The notes beneath the pieces are model-generated. The model had not been told where the DNA came from. It was given only the letters and a program-made list of their open reading frames with translations, and made no database searches. The translations under genes and the position numbers were made by a program. Shown here piece by piece: positions 22,401 through 36,545 of a stretch of 64,000 bases of DNA. The stretch covers positions 69,902,895-69,966,894 of the forward strand of contig CM056383.1 of assembly GCA_029718625.1 (NCBI GenBank). The letters run 5' to 3'. This DNA is from Synaphobranchus kaupii (lineage: Eukaryota > Chordata > Actinopteri > Anguilliformes > Synaphobranchidae). The stretch's first letter is position 1, and each line of letters starts with the position of its first letter.

Positions 22401-25400
22401 CAGTGCACTTCCTTAGCATCGCAGGGCACTTCCTTAGCATCGCAGTGCACTTCCTTAGCATCGCAGTGCACTTCCTTAGCATCGCAGTGCACTTCCTTAG
22501 CATCGCAGGGCACTTCCTTAGCATTGCAGTGCACTTCCTTAGCATCTCAGTGCACTTGTACTCAGTACACAGTACACATGCTGGAATTCCAGCAGTTGGA
22601 ATTCCAGCATGCGAGCCAGGCAGAAATGCCCCGTACAAGAGCGGTCAGGCGTATTACAAGCACCCCCCCTCCCGGCCCCTTTTCATAGGCTAAGGACTGA
22701 GGAGGTCCAGATTGTCCCAAAACACTGGGCTAGTGAAAGGGGGGGGGGGGGGGGGGGCCCGTCCAGAGAGGGAGGGAGGGAGAGAGAGGGAGGGAGAGAA
22801 AGATGGGAAATATGCACAGTGTACATTGCATATTGAGAGTGTAAGTGAGTGAGTGTGAGTGAGTGAGTGTGAGTGAGTGTGAGTGAGTGTGAGTGAGTGA
22901 GTGAGTGAGAGTGAGTGAGAGTGAGTGAGTGTGAGTGAGTGTGAGAGAGAGAGATGATAGACGATAGACGGTTATAGAGAAAGACAAGCTTGTTGGATTG
23001 AAATGCTGCTGTGGGCGTAGGCATTATGCTGCTGTGGGCGTAGGCATTATGCTGCTGTGGGCGTAGGCATTATGCTGCTGTGGGCGTAGGCATTATGCTG
23101 CTGTGGGCGTAGGCATTATGCTGCTGTGGGCGTAGGCATTATGCTGCTGTGGGCGTAGACATTATGCTGCTGTGGGCGTAGGCATTATGCTGCTGTGGGC
23201 GTAGGCATTATGCTGCTGTGGGCGTAGGCATTATGCTGCTGTGGGCGTAGACATTATGCTGCTGTGGGCGTAGGCATTATGCTGCTGTGGGCGTAGGCAT
23301 TATGCTGCTGTGGGCGTAGGCATTATGCTGCTGTGGGCGTAGGCATTATGCTGCTGTGGGCGTAGGCATTATGCTGCTGTGGGCGTAGGCATTATGCTGC
23401 TGTGGGCGTAGGCATTATCTGCACAGTGTGAAACTGAGTCAGAGCGTACAGCACTGTGGGATGTGTTTTCCCATCATGCATCAGAGCGTACAGCACCGTG
23501 GGATGTTCCAACCCTAACCCTCTCTTTCATCCCTCCGTTCTGACATCACCTTTCTCATCCCTCCGTTCTCAAAGGACACTCAAAGGACAATGCCACCCCC
23601 AAAACTGAACAGAGCCTTATCCCACAGCACCCCAAAACTGAACAGAGCCTTATCCCACAGCACCCCAAAACTGAACAGAGCCTTATCCCACATCACCCCA
23701 AAACTGAACAGAGCCTTATCCCACAGCACCCCAAAACTGAACAGAGCCTTATCCCACAGCACCCCAAAACTGAACAGAGCCTTATCCCACAGCACCCCAA
23801 AACTGAACAGAGCCTTATCCCACAGCACCCCAAAACTGAACAGAGCCTTATCCCACAGCACCCCAAAACTGAACAGAGCCTTATCCCACAGCACCCCAAA
23901 ACTGAACAGAGCCTTATCCCACAGCACCCCAAAACTGAACAGAGCCTTATCCCACAGCACCCCAAAACTGAACAGAGCCTTATCCCACAGCACCCCAAAA
24001 CTGAACAGAGCCTTATCCCACAGCACCCCAAAACTGAACAGAGCCTTATCCCACAGCACCCCAAAACTGAACAGAGCCTTATCCCACAGCACCCCAAAAC
24101 TGAACAGAGCCTTATCCCACAGCACCCCAAAACTGAACAGAGCCTTATCCCACAGCACCCCAAAACTGAACAGAGCCTTATCCCACAGCACCCCAAAACT
24201 GAACAGAGCCTTATCCCACAGCACCCCAAAACAGAACAGAGCCTTATCCCACAGCACCCCAAAACTGAACAGAGCCCTATCCCCACAGCACCCCAAAACT
24301 GAACAGAGCCCTATCTCCACAGCACCCCAAAACTGAACAGAGCCCTATCCCCACAGCACCCCAAAACAGAACAGTGCCCTATCTCCACAGCACCCCAAAA
24401 CAGAACAGAGCTCTGTCCCCACAGCACCCCAAAACTGAACAGAGCTCTATCCCCACAGCACCCCAAAACAGAACAGAGCCCTATCCCCACAGCACCCCAA
24501 AATGACTCCTGCTCTCATTCTGAGCCTGCTCTCGTGATGGTTGCAGGTTCGATTCCCTCCTCACTGGGGTGCAGTGGCTGTGCCCCCAGGACACATTGCT
24601 TGGCCTGAACCAGCCACCATAAGAGGGTAAAACAAGGGGACTTTTTTTTTTGGCCCGGCACCCAAACGGGGCTGGAGGTGGGGGTGACTTCCCTCGTAAA
24701 ACAACACCTGTATTTTCCATCTCACTCTGTTCCGCCAGTGCAGACGGAGAGTTAAGGGTCGGTAAATACCGCAGTCCACAGTGCACCACACTTGTGCATA
24801 GTCCACAGTGCACCACACTTGTGCATAGCTGTGAGACTCGCTGTGTGCACCTGGAGTTGTTTTCAGATAAGTAGTGTGCAAAGCAGTGTGTTCACTGTGA
24901 AATAAGCTCTGATACAGGGCGTTCAGCCCCTCTCACACTTGTATAAACTCTGCCAGAGTTGATTTAACGCAAAGAATTTTGTGGGTTTAAGTCTCGAGGG
25001 TGTAGAAAGCTTCACATGAAGAACCCTCTTTCTCTCGTGTTTTTTCGCACTTGTCTCTTTCAGTTGCTTAGAAACGCCCAACACAGCGAGAGAAAGCTAG
25101 AAAAGGTGGCACGATGGATGTGGTGTGGAAGTTATGGCCTTTATTGTGCTTTAAAAGTCGTCTCTGGGGGGGTCTCTTCACCTTGCTTCATGTTATTTTA
25201 TTTTTATTTTGCTGAATTGACCTTTTCTAGAACATTCTATGAGTAACACGTCGTACGGATACTGATAATGTGAATGTAATCGTTTGCGGCTGTGCTAATC
25301 TCCAGCCCCAAGTGTGTCAGAGGCCATAACCCCGCCCACAGTGAGGTCATAGGGTGGCTGACTGGTCACATGTGGCGTGTCAGCTGACCGGCTGCCCGGC

Positions 25401-26606
25401 ACTGCAACCCTGTCCTGAATAGGGGTGCGACAGGGGGGTGACTGACCCCCCGTGTGTGGGGCTGGAGCTGAGGCCAGCTGGATGTTTTGGGGATGGGGGG
25501 GTGGGGGTAGGGGGTGTCAGAGGGGACAGCTGGAGGGGAGACTGTGGGACAGAGGAGGAGAGGGCGTGGCCTGCCCGCCTGTCATTGGGGACGGCGTACC
25601 ACGTCGCCTGCTTTGTGTCCCTGTTTTATGTCCTTGTGTTTTCTGTCTGGGACGGACCCTGTGTCCCAGCTGGACTGGGGGGAGGGGGGGGGGGGGGGCA
25701 GAGAGAGAGGCGGGGGCGGGGGGGGGGGGGGGGGGCAGAGAGAGAGGGGGGGGGGGTTGTGAATGTCACTATCATAGCAGCAGTTAGAGGTCACCTTACT
25801 GTTCTCTCTCTCTCTCTCTCTGTCTCACAAGGTTAGGGAAGGATAACTGTCATTTTGTAAACAACAGTGATACACTATTATTACTTATGAATGATACATT
25901 AACAATAAGTGTGTTCATTCATTTGGTTTAGTAAATTAAAATTTGTATTCTAATCAACAATATTAATAATAATATTAATAATAATAACAAAAAATCAAGC
26001 GGAAATCAGTTAAATCTTAATAAAGACATTGTTACGCTCACTTACTCACTTTCTCTCTTGCCCTCTCCCTCTCTCTCTCTCTCTTACTCTCTCTCTCTCT
26101 CTCTCTTACTCTCTCTCTCTCTCTCTCTGTGATTAATCACACGGCATGCCCTGGATAGCCAGGCACGCGCAAACTGCGGCGAACTGCGGTGCATGCTGGG
26201 ACACTTTGCCATCTTCTGGGGTCTCATTTAGAGTAGCGTGGGCAGACGCTCTGGGGAGTCTGAAACTCGGCTTAATTGCTGTTGTTGCAGTCGCCTTGGC
26301 ACCCGTGATATATCTTACAAAGCAGCAACTGTAGCATTAGTTTACTTCTGGAGGCATTTTTATAGCATTGCGGCCCTGTGACTTGTCGTGAGAGTAGTTC
26401 TGCCTGTTAAACAAGCGTGCCCCTTTCTCTAAACATGTGGCAGCCATTACGGCTCAAAGCTGGGGCTGGCAGCGCAGACAGTGCAGCAGGCCTGAGACTA
26501 CAAGGGTCCATTCTGTTAAACCTCCTCTCACAGGGAGGCTGGAGCCGGGCCCAGAGGACCCTGGAGAGAGAGAAAGAGAGAGGGGGGGGGGGGGGGGGGG
26601 GGGGGG

Positions 26607-26646
<40 letters not shown>

Positions 26647-29600
26647 TGGAGAGAGAGAAAGAGAGAGAGGGGGGGGTGGAGAGAGAGAGAGAGTGAGGGG
26701 GGGTGGGGTGGAGAGAAGGAGAGAGAGAGATAGAGAGAAAGAGAGAGTACACTGTATGTCTAGATCTGTGTATGTGTTCGATTGTACATGTTCTTTTCTG
26801 TGCTTTGGCAACATAAGATGTATCTTGTCATGCCAATAAATCATTTGTGAATCTGAATTTGAATTTGAGAGAGAAGGTGAGAGACAGAGACAGACAGACA
26901 GACAGAGAGAAGGGGTGAGAGTGAGAGAACAAGGAGGAATGACAGAGAGAAGGTGATAGATGAATTGAATAAGACAGAGGAGAGAGAGGCAACTAGAGAT
27001 TGAATTAAGAAAAGCATAGGAGGAGAAGGAGATGGGACAGAGAGAAAGAGAGAGATGAGAGAAAGGGATGAGTGAAAGAGAGGGGTGAGAGAGAGGGATG
27101 AGTGAAAGAGAGGGGTGAGAGAAAAAGAGGGGGGAGTGAGAGAGGGATGAGTGAGAGAGAGGGGTGAGAGAAAAAGAAGGGGGAGTGAGAGAGGGATGAG
27201 AGAGGGCTTACTCCCCTGTACTTGCTGAAGTGTTGATATTTCATATATTGTTACATATTGTGACAGTTATTTTTAAATATGATAAGAATGCTTGTTGACC
27301 AATGCGTGTTCGCTTTGAAAATTCTCCTCTGTGTGTCCCGTCAGTAACGAGTCATTGGATTGGACACTGCTCTGTGTGTCCCGCCAGTAACGAGTCATTG
27401 GATTGGATACTGCTCTGTGTCCCGCCAGTAAGGAGTCATTGGATTGGATACTGCTCTGTGTGTCCCGCCAGTAAGGAGTCATTGGATTGGACAGGACTGC
27501 TCAGGGAGCTAGAAGGGAGATGGAAAAGGAGAAGTGGCAGAGAGAGAAAGGGGGGAATGGAGGTAGAAAGAGTGAGAAAGAAAGGAAGAGAGAGGCTGTG
27601 GAGAAAGAGAGACGGAACGGGAGGGAGATGCTCCCGGTTCCTGCGGGACTGACTCCCAAGGCTAGTGTTTCTCCCCGCAGTTTGGATAAATGAGATATTC
27701 AGAGAGGAATTTGGGTAAGGGGGGGGAGGGGGGTCATTGTATAGACCTCTTAGTCAGCGCCCAGAGGGTTGGGAAAAGTTGTGTTTTTCTCTCTCTCTCT
27801 CTGCTGTTTTAACTGCTAGCAGATGTTCCAGAGTCTTTGTTTTTAGGAACTATGGCGCCTTATTTTCGCTCTGAACACTGAAGAATAAGTAAGCTGTGGG
27901 TTCTTTGGGAGAGGGTGGGGGGGTGCTTGTACCCGTACCACCCTGCTTGTTGCCCCCAGCGGCTCATGGATTTTTTGGGGGTTAATCCCGTGCATTGCAA
28001 TCTCCCCAGGGCGCATTCACTCCCAGACTGCCCTCGGGGTTCAGTGGCGTGTTAACGGTCCCTGTGCTATTCCAAAAACATTCCTGAGATGGGAGCCCCC
28101 GTTATTTACACCTCTCCACCCTGCGCCCCCCCGCCCCCCCATGGGTTTTTGTTCTGTCCCCCTCTCTTTTACCAGGAGCACTCTGGAGGAAGAAACAAAA
28201 AATCTTTTGAAATGAATTATGGGATACGGATCCGAGGGTAATGGGAGAGAAAGCCGCACTGTAACGACACTCAGATCTGAGAGCAGGAGAATAGGGTGAA
28301 AGGAGCACGTTGACAGAGGGGTGTTCGATTCAAACATGTCCGCATTATTCACTCAATTCAAAGCGGTCGCCTTGCAATTAACGTGGCACCCGGTGCGCCG
28401 AGGCAAGGAGGGGGTCTAACGTCTACGCCAGACATTTCCAAAGAAGAGCGAGACGGTTTCAAGAAGCTTCCCTTTCCTCCCTTAGCCCTTTGAAGAGTTG
28501 AAGAGTAGTTTTTTAGTGATCGTTACATCATTCAGCATTAGAATGTTCAGTTAAGAACATTCTAATCACATATTTGTGATCTTAATAAGGGTTAATAATC
28601 TCCTTATCAAGCGTGTAAACTGTGCTCCTCTTTGTGCTAAAACCTTTTTAAATGCACAGAATCCACAGAACCTTTGTGTTTCCTGCAGGGAGGAAAGATT
28701 ACAATCAGCTTTTTTGAATTCTTAATTATTATTTTTATTTTTTTTACAGCTAGCGCAACAATAGAATAGTTTGAATATAATATATTTATAGCCAACATGG
28801 AGTGAAGTTTTTCCCACACTTTCTTCCGTTGACAGAAATGTGTGTTTTGTCGTCTAACATGGCGGGCAGTGTGTCGGACTCTTGCAGCCCACTGCAGTGT
28901 CCAGAATACTGTTTTTAAATATGGAGGAGGCGTAACAGCGACTCTTGCTTCCTAGTTTGAGACGACGGGGGTCGCTCTGACCCACATTCGGAGACAACAC
29001 GGCCCTGGTGGACAGTGGCAGGACCCTGTGAGAACGCAGCAGAGTGGAATTCGCTGTAATGTGCGTAATGTGAAACACATGTGGCCGACGGACGAGCAGG
29101 GGAAAGAGCAGGGGAACGAGCCCTACTCTAAACGCCCTTTTGTTTGTTGTCGACGATGGAGCTGGAAAACAGAGCTTTGATTCTTTTTTTTTCTTTTTTT
29201 TTAAAGGGGGAGAGAAGTAAATGAAATTACTGGATGAATGTTACCTCAGGACACAAGAGGCAGTTCTCTGTAAGGCTGGTTATGTTGGTGATGATGTCAC
29301 CTTGGAATCACATGAGATCACATGACCAAAACGCAACCACACCCCTTGTTCTAGTACCACATATATGGGAATGGTTCTTTGGGATTTAGTTTTTTCCATT
29401 TAGTTTTTTACTGGAAAGCCCCTTCCAGCTTGTAGGGTAAACTCCTCCAGGAACAGTGCACTTTGACCTTTGACCTTCAGCCCTATCCTCCGTATACCAG
29501 GGCCACGTTCAATCTGAAAACGGTGTGCACCGTTTTGCTACGGTTTCCAGGTTGAACAACGTTTCCTCGAAACGGTGTGAAACGGTGTGCGACGGGCTTT

Positions 29601-31369
29601 GAGGTACGTTTTCTCTCGTTTGGTGGGTGTGTCAGAGGTGTTACCCAATCAGCAGCGATGTGTATATAAACCCCGCCGTATTAAAAAGGCAACGCTTGCG
29701 TAACAAAACAGGGTGTTCAATGCACCACCGTTTCCATTTAAATTAACGTTTTGCTACGTTTTGTCGGGGCTGAACGCAGCCCAGCTGTCTCCCTGGTGCA
29801 ACATGGCAAAAAAACATCCAGTGCTAACCCATTGCGGGCGACTAACCCCCAAACACATTTTTCTTTGTTTCTTAAGTTTTAAACCCCAAATTTACTCTAC
29901 AACGACTGAATATCCGAAGCATGTTGAAAACCCAGCCGTTATAGCTTATCAGCCCTGCTGATGCTTCAATAAGGGAAACACATTTGGTACATTTCTGTGA
30001 GGGGGGGGGGGGGTGCATTGTGATTGGCTAAATCTTGCCAGTAGAGTTTTTAGTCTTGGAACAGAAGTGCGCCTTAGACTTCTTTTGCTGTGGTTTTCAA
30101 AAAGCTGCTGCCGTAGCAACCTGGACTCGTCATGAAAATAGCGGATTCCATTGGAAACAGCATGCACGCACTCTCCAGACCAATTACCCAGGCGATGCTT
30201 CTTGGGGTTGGAATCTCGGGAATGTGGACTCGCTTCCTCATTTGAGACCTCTGGCGAGTGTCACCATGAAAAAAAGAAATCCGTTCCGTTTCACTGTCCC
30301 TGTAATATCTGATATAGCAGGTTTGCATAGTGGAGTGGTGCTCTCTCGGTGTGCTCCTGTGCCTCCTGGCGGGTTTTTGGGGCTGGGAGAGGGGTAGGTC
30401 AGGGGAGCCGTCTAGACAGACCCTGCTGAGGCCTGTAGGGAGGAGGAGGGGGGGGGGGGGGGGGTTTGTGAAGGAATTTAATGAGCCACATTTGTCTTTA
30501 TTCAGACCAGGGGAAAGACCCTTGTTCTGGCCACAGCGTTGCTGTCTGACCCCGTTCTCCACACTAGAGAGCTTAGAAACGGCCGCATACCACGTGGAAA
30601 AATAGCACCCGGTGCCCTGAGCCCTGTCCTCTGAGCCTGTGAGAGACGGGCATTCTTCTCCCCCCCTCCCTCCCTCCGTCCTCCCTCCGTCCTCCCTCCC
30701 TCCCTCCCTCCGTCCCTCCCTCCGTCCGATGATTAAACCGCTGCTGTATGCTTCATTCCTGGGAGTTTCTTTGTAATTTGATCTCTGGATCCCAGTGCAT
30801 TGTGGGGCTTTGCTCTGGGAGTGGGCCCTGTAATTGGTCGAGTCAGACTGTGCTCACGCTCAGTGGCAGGCTCCTGCTTGTTGGGGGGGCTTGGGGGCGT
30901 GAGGGGGGGGGGGCTTGGGGGCGTGAGGGGGGGGCTTGGGGGCGTGAGGGGGGGGGGCATTGTTTGTTGCGTGGAAGGACGTAGCCGCTGTTGCTCCGCG
31001 GTGGTGTCGGCGATCGTTTGAAAAGCAGCGAGACTTTGTGCTGTAACCTCATTAGCGGCGCGGTTCGATCGGTTCGATTGGCGATCAATCCTGTGGCTCC
31101 TCGGGCAAAGCCGTGGTCAGAGAAGCTCATTAGGGCAGGAAGGGAAATCACCCGTCCAATCACAGCGGTGCCTCTAATCACATTCCTCGGCAGCGAGTGA
31201 TGGATGCGGATGTTGCAGAAGTTTTGCTTGGAGATGCGTGCTTTAAATCAATAGTTTTTTTGTGCAAATGTATAAGTAACGTCCCCTTGGACGCAACCAA
31301 TGGTGGAGGCAAGGGTTATTGATATGGTGTACTATATGGGCACACGTACGTACGCACACACACACACCT

Positions 31370-31410
<41 letters not shown>

Positions 31411-34400
31411 TCTGCTGAGCCTTCCCTAAAGTACCCACGCAGAACAGCTGATGTCAGCCGCGCGCGGGAGCACTCCTGCACTCCTGCTGTGTTTATGGAT
31501 GGCGTTTGGGCAGCGGTTATGGAAATGGCGGAGAGGGAAATCGATCAAGCCTTTCGCGGCGGGAGATCCGTTCTCCCAAGCGCCGGTCAGCAGTGGCAAC
31601 ACACGCCTGTGAATACCAAAGTAAGACTAAAGCAGACGCTGTGTTTTTATAAAGCCTCCTCCTCCTCCTCTTCCTCCGCCCCTCGTTCTTTTTGGCCACT
31701 TTGTCTTTATGTAGGCCGTACTGTACTCACTAATTCCATATTTATTTATGAAGAGCTGACCCTGGGGTAGGAATTCTCACAGCAGTTTGCTTTTGCTTGT
31801 GTGACCCCTGGCCCTCTCTCTCCTGGTTCTCACACTTTACTCATATTATATGGACATTATTGATATGATATGGACATTATTGATATGATATATGCGTTAT
31901 TGATATGATGTGATTTGGGCTTGAAAACGATCTGCAGCCCAGTAGCGAAGTCTTTTGAAAGTGTGACTGCCGTCGGTTGAATGTAAGGAAGCTGGGAGGG
32001 TCAAATTCAGAGTGCAGAATGCCTCTTGTTTCTTGTCACTGTCTTTTACTCTTAGACCTCAAGACCTCAAACTCAAATTAATCAAATTAACTGCTCTCAA
32101 TTAGTGCAGTTAATTTAATAATTCCTGCTGCCTGTTCCTGTTTCCGTGGAGATACTATGGGTGTGTGTTGTGGGTGATGGAGTCAGTTGTAGTTGTGTGT
32201 TGTGGGCGATGGAGCCAGTTGTAGTTGTGTGTTGTGGGCGATGGAGCCAGTTGTGGGTGTGTGTTGTGGGTTATCTTCCCGCGGGCATGACAGGCAGAGC
32301 GTTGCTAGGGTGCTTGGTTTGTTGTTGCTAGGGTCGTTATACTGATTCATATGGGGTTGTAAGGTTGTTAGGGTTTTTTTTTCTTTGGCTGTTCGACTAT
32401 ATTTTATCTAGGTGACTTGTGGTAACAGTCCTAACACCCCAGGGAGAGCCTAGAGTAAGATGATGTCATGCTGCTCCACCCCAAACTCTTTGTTTGGTGT
32501 TTTTTTTCTCCCAAGTTCTGAGGTAAAAGGGTCTTCCTCACGCCCCATGGCTGTTCCACACACGGGCAGCCCTGTTAGCTGCCTCCTCCCCCTGTTAGCT
32601 GCATGTTTCTCTCTGTGAAAGCGATCGCAGCGTCAGACACACACCGCCAACCCCCACCCCCACCCCCGCATCCTGAGCCACTGTAAAATGTAGGACGGGA
32701 TGGGAGAGATTAAAAAGTCTGTTTTTAAAGCGGAATCTGCTGCAGAACAACTGTCTTGTAAAATTCTCGTTTTTCTTCAAATCCTAAGAAAATGCAGCGC
32801 AGTGCTGAGTCACAGGCTTACTGTGGGGATAGATAGAGAGATGTTAGGCTGGGCTCTTACTGTAGGCTCTCCCTGTGGTGTTAGGCTGTGGGGATAGATA
32901 GAGAGATGTTAGGCTGGGCTCTTACTGTAGGCTCTCCCTGTGGTGTTAGGCTGTGGGGATAGATAGAGAGATGTTAGGCTGGGCTCTTACTGTAGGCTCT
33001 CCCTGGGGTGTTAGGCTGTGGGGATAGATAGAGAGATGTTAGGCTGGGCTCTTACTGTAGGCTCTCCCTGGGGTGTTAGGCTGTGGGGATAGATAGAAGC
33101 ACATTTAGGGTGACAAAGCACTGCTTTCTTACAGAACTGCCCACTTGCGCAGTCCAGTTTCCACTTCGCATGAAGATACTTCCTAAGAAACTTAAATCAC
33201 CAAAGAGGTGATTTACAATTAAGATCAAGACTAAAAGACATTTAAAAATGATTAAAACAAACTACCAGATAACAAAGAAGCCTTTTCAGGGGAACTACAG
33301 CTCTGTTTTAATAGCTGCTATTAAAAAAATCCCCCGAGAACATTAAGCAGGAACAACGGCACATTCCCACAGAATGAGTTTTCTTTTGAATTCCTGTTGA
33401 AGGAAAAACCCAAATCCAGGGTTTTCCTCCCGTTCTCCTTAACAAGCAGGGCACTCTGTGAGAGCCGTTTCCCAGCAGTGTGCTGTCCCTGTCCACACAG
33501 GAAGTGCCCTTGTTCACACAGGAAGTGTCCCAGTCCAGACCAGCTCATTCGGATCACCCGTCAGCCCGACTCACAAATGACCTAGCTATTGAGAACGAGG
33601 CACGCTCCCTGGGCAGACTCCTCCCCCTTTAACATTTAAGGAGGAACTTAAATCTTTTTCATACAGGACTAGTGTTCCCATATGTTTTTTTTTGGCTTTG
33701 TTATACCCACCCTCTTGGTGGGTAAAGGTTCCACATTTTTACAACGTCAGGCAGACTTATGCGGCTGTGGGCTTCAAGGCCCCGATAAAGACATGCCTTT
33801 TAAAAACCGTCCTTCAACTCGCATGTAAAGTTTATGATCTTGTGTTCAATGAATCACACGTTTTATGCCTGTATTCAGATGATTTTTTTTTACTTCAGTT
33901 GTTATTTTGGCGTTGGAAAATACTTTGAATGCCATGTTTGAAAAAGTATTATTATTATTTAGTAGTAGTGGTATACTTATGGTTATCACAATATTATTAT
34001 TGAGCAGTGTCAGGTTGTTTTATCAGTGGAAAAAATGAAAAGAGCTTTATAAATTAAATTATTATTTCTTGTCCACATCGTCACCTGAACCTTCCTCCTC
34101 GTTATTAGCACCGTTAAAGAGCGCCGTTAAAGAGCGCCGTCTGGGTGTAGCAGCTTGTCTTTCTAGTGCCAGGATGGAGTGATGTTTGGAAGGTTGCCAC
34201 TTCACTGTTTTGTTCCAGAAACTCAATTTTTTTACCAAGGGAAGTGGACCGAACAAAAGGCAAACATCCTTGCGGCTTTCATCAACAAAATGAAAAACTA
34301 TTTCAAAGAAGAATTTAAAAGAAATAAGCCATTTGACTTGATTAATTCTGCTCCTGTGTGAGTGTGTGTGTGTGTGTTAGTGTGTCATTGTCAGTGTGTG

Positions 34401-34644
34401 TTTGGGGTCACTAAAACTGACACTATTCAGAATCTCTCTCTCTGTAGGACCTTTCATATGGACAATTGCCTTTAATTTGCTTTAATTTGCTCGGCCGAAT
34501 GTCTGATTAAAGATATTTAGAGAGAGCAGGAGATGTCAGTCAGCAGGAGGGACAGGGGAGAAAGGGAGAGAGACAGCGAGGGGAAAAAAGAATAAGATTT
34601 AAAAACAAAAACAGGGAGAGAGACATTGGAGAAGGAAAGAGAGG

Positions 34645-34704
<60 letters not shown>

Positions 34705-36502
34705 TGCCGAACCTGTCTGCAACATGGTGCAAATTAGAGACAAAACTTGCCGATTGGTCTTCCGGTACCACACCACTGCTGCAGCCATTAACCCCATGCC
34801 TGACCACACCCAACACAGCTTAACCCCATGCCTGACCACACCCAACACAGCTTAACCCCATGCCTGACCACACCCAACACAGCTTAACCCCATGCCTGAC
34901 CCCACCCAACACAGCTTAACCCCATGCCTGACCACACCCAACACAGCTTAACCCCATGCCTGACCACACCCAACACAGCTTAACCCCATGCCTGACCACA
35001 CCCAACACAGCTTAACCCCATGCCTGACCCCACCCAACACAGCTTAACCCCATGCCTGACCACACCCAACACAGCTTAACCCCATGCCTGACCACACCCA
35101 ACACAGCTTAACCCCATGCCTGACCCCACCCAACACAGCTTAACCCCATGCCTGACCCCACCCAACACGGCTTAACCCCATACCTGACCACACCCAACAC
35201 GGCTTAACCCCATGCCTGACCCCACCCAACACAGCTTAACCCCATGCCTGACCCCACCCAACACAGCTTAACCCCATGCCTGACCACACCCAACACGGCT
35301 TAACCCCATGCCTGACCACACCCAACATGGCTTAACCCCATGCCTGACCACACCCAACACAGTTTAACCCCATGCCTGACCACACCCAACATGGCTTAAC
35401 CCCATGCCTGACCACACCCAACACGGCTTAACCCCATGCCTGACCACACCCAACACGGCTTAACCCCATGCCTGACCACACCCAACACGGCTTAACCCCA
35501 TGCCTGACCACACCCAACACAGCTTAACCCCATGCCTGACCACAACCAACACAGCTTAACCCCATGCCTGACCACACCAAACACGGCTTAACCCCATGCC
35601 TGACCACACCAAACACATCTTAACCCCATGCCTGACCACACCCAACACGGCTTAACCCCATGCCTGACCACACCCAACACGGCTCAACCCCATGCCTGAC
35701 CACAACCAACACGGTTTAACCCCATTCCTGGGGACATTAGCCGGGTCATTAGCCGTTGTTGTTGTATTGGTTTTGTAGATGGCAGAGGAAGGGAATGATG
35801 GGTATGTTTTGCTGACAGGAGCGAGTGGTGAAGGGTGGAGCGGGAGGAGCGAGTGGTGAAGGGTGGAGCGGGAGGAGCGAGTGGTGAAGGGTGGAGCGGG
35901 AGGAGCGAGTGGTGAAGGGTGGAGCGGGAGGAGCGAGTGGTGAAGGGTGGAGCGGGAGGAGCGAGTGGTGAAGGGTGGAGCGGGAGGAGCGAGTGGTGAA
36001 GGGTGGAGTGGGAGAGCTGGCAAGCGTGAGCAGCTCTAACATGGCGGCTCTGTTATGTATCAGTCTATTTTGGGGCACTCTGTTTCCCTGGCGACGCTCA
36101 CATCCATTTGTGCCTGGCTCACCTGCGTGGTTTATAAATACACACCTGCACGCTCTTGGGGGGCCTTTGTTTCCCCCGATCCAGGTTGCAGGGAGGGGGG
36201 GGGGGGCTCGAGTCAGTGGAGCGCTGGCTTGTGATTGGCTGAACCTGGTGCTAATTGGAGTTAGCGCTGAAAGATGAATGTAGCCTTGGGTGCTGCTTCT
36301 CTCCTGGGTGCGCGGGGGGGGGTGGGGGTTGGGGGTGGATGGTGGAAGCGTGGAGGAGTGAGACTGAACAACCTTCACGTTTCTGTCCTCTCTCACCCTC
36401 TCCTCTCTCCCTCACTCCTTTCCCCCTCTTTCTCCTCGTTTCTCTCCTCCCCTCCCCCTCTTTCCTCTTTCTCCTTTCATGTTCTCATCTGTAGTTCAAG
36501 TG

Positions 36503-36545
<43 letters not shown>

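Noticed and set aside
23580..24336. About 248-codon frames on both strands
   Set aside because: 33-bp repeat artefact; frames end where units change to 34 bp.
24540..24570. tRNA gene at the GGTTCGATTCC motif
   Set aside because: No cloverleaf can be drawn upstream; at most a SINE fragment.
25438..27693. Gly/Arg/Glu-rich frames of 80-145 codons
   Set aside because: Translations of poly(G) and GAGAGA tracts in fstl1 intron 1, no recognisable domain.
34790..35730. Interstitial telomere-like array (TTAACCCC)
   Set aside because: The unit is 32 bp with one TTAACCCC per unit, not TTAGGG/CCCTAA repeats.
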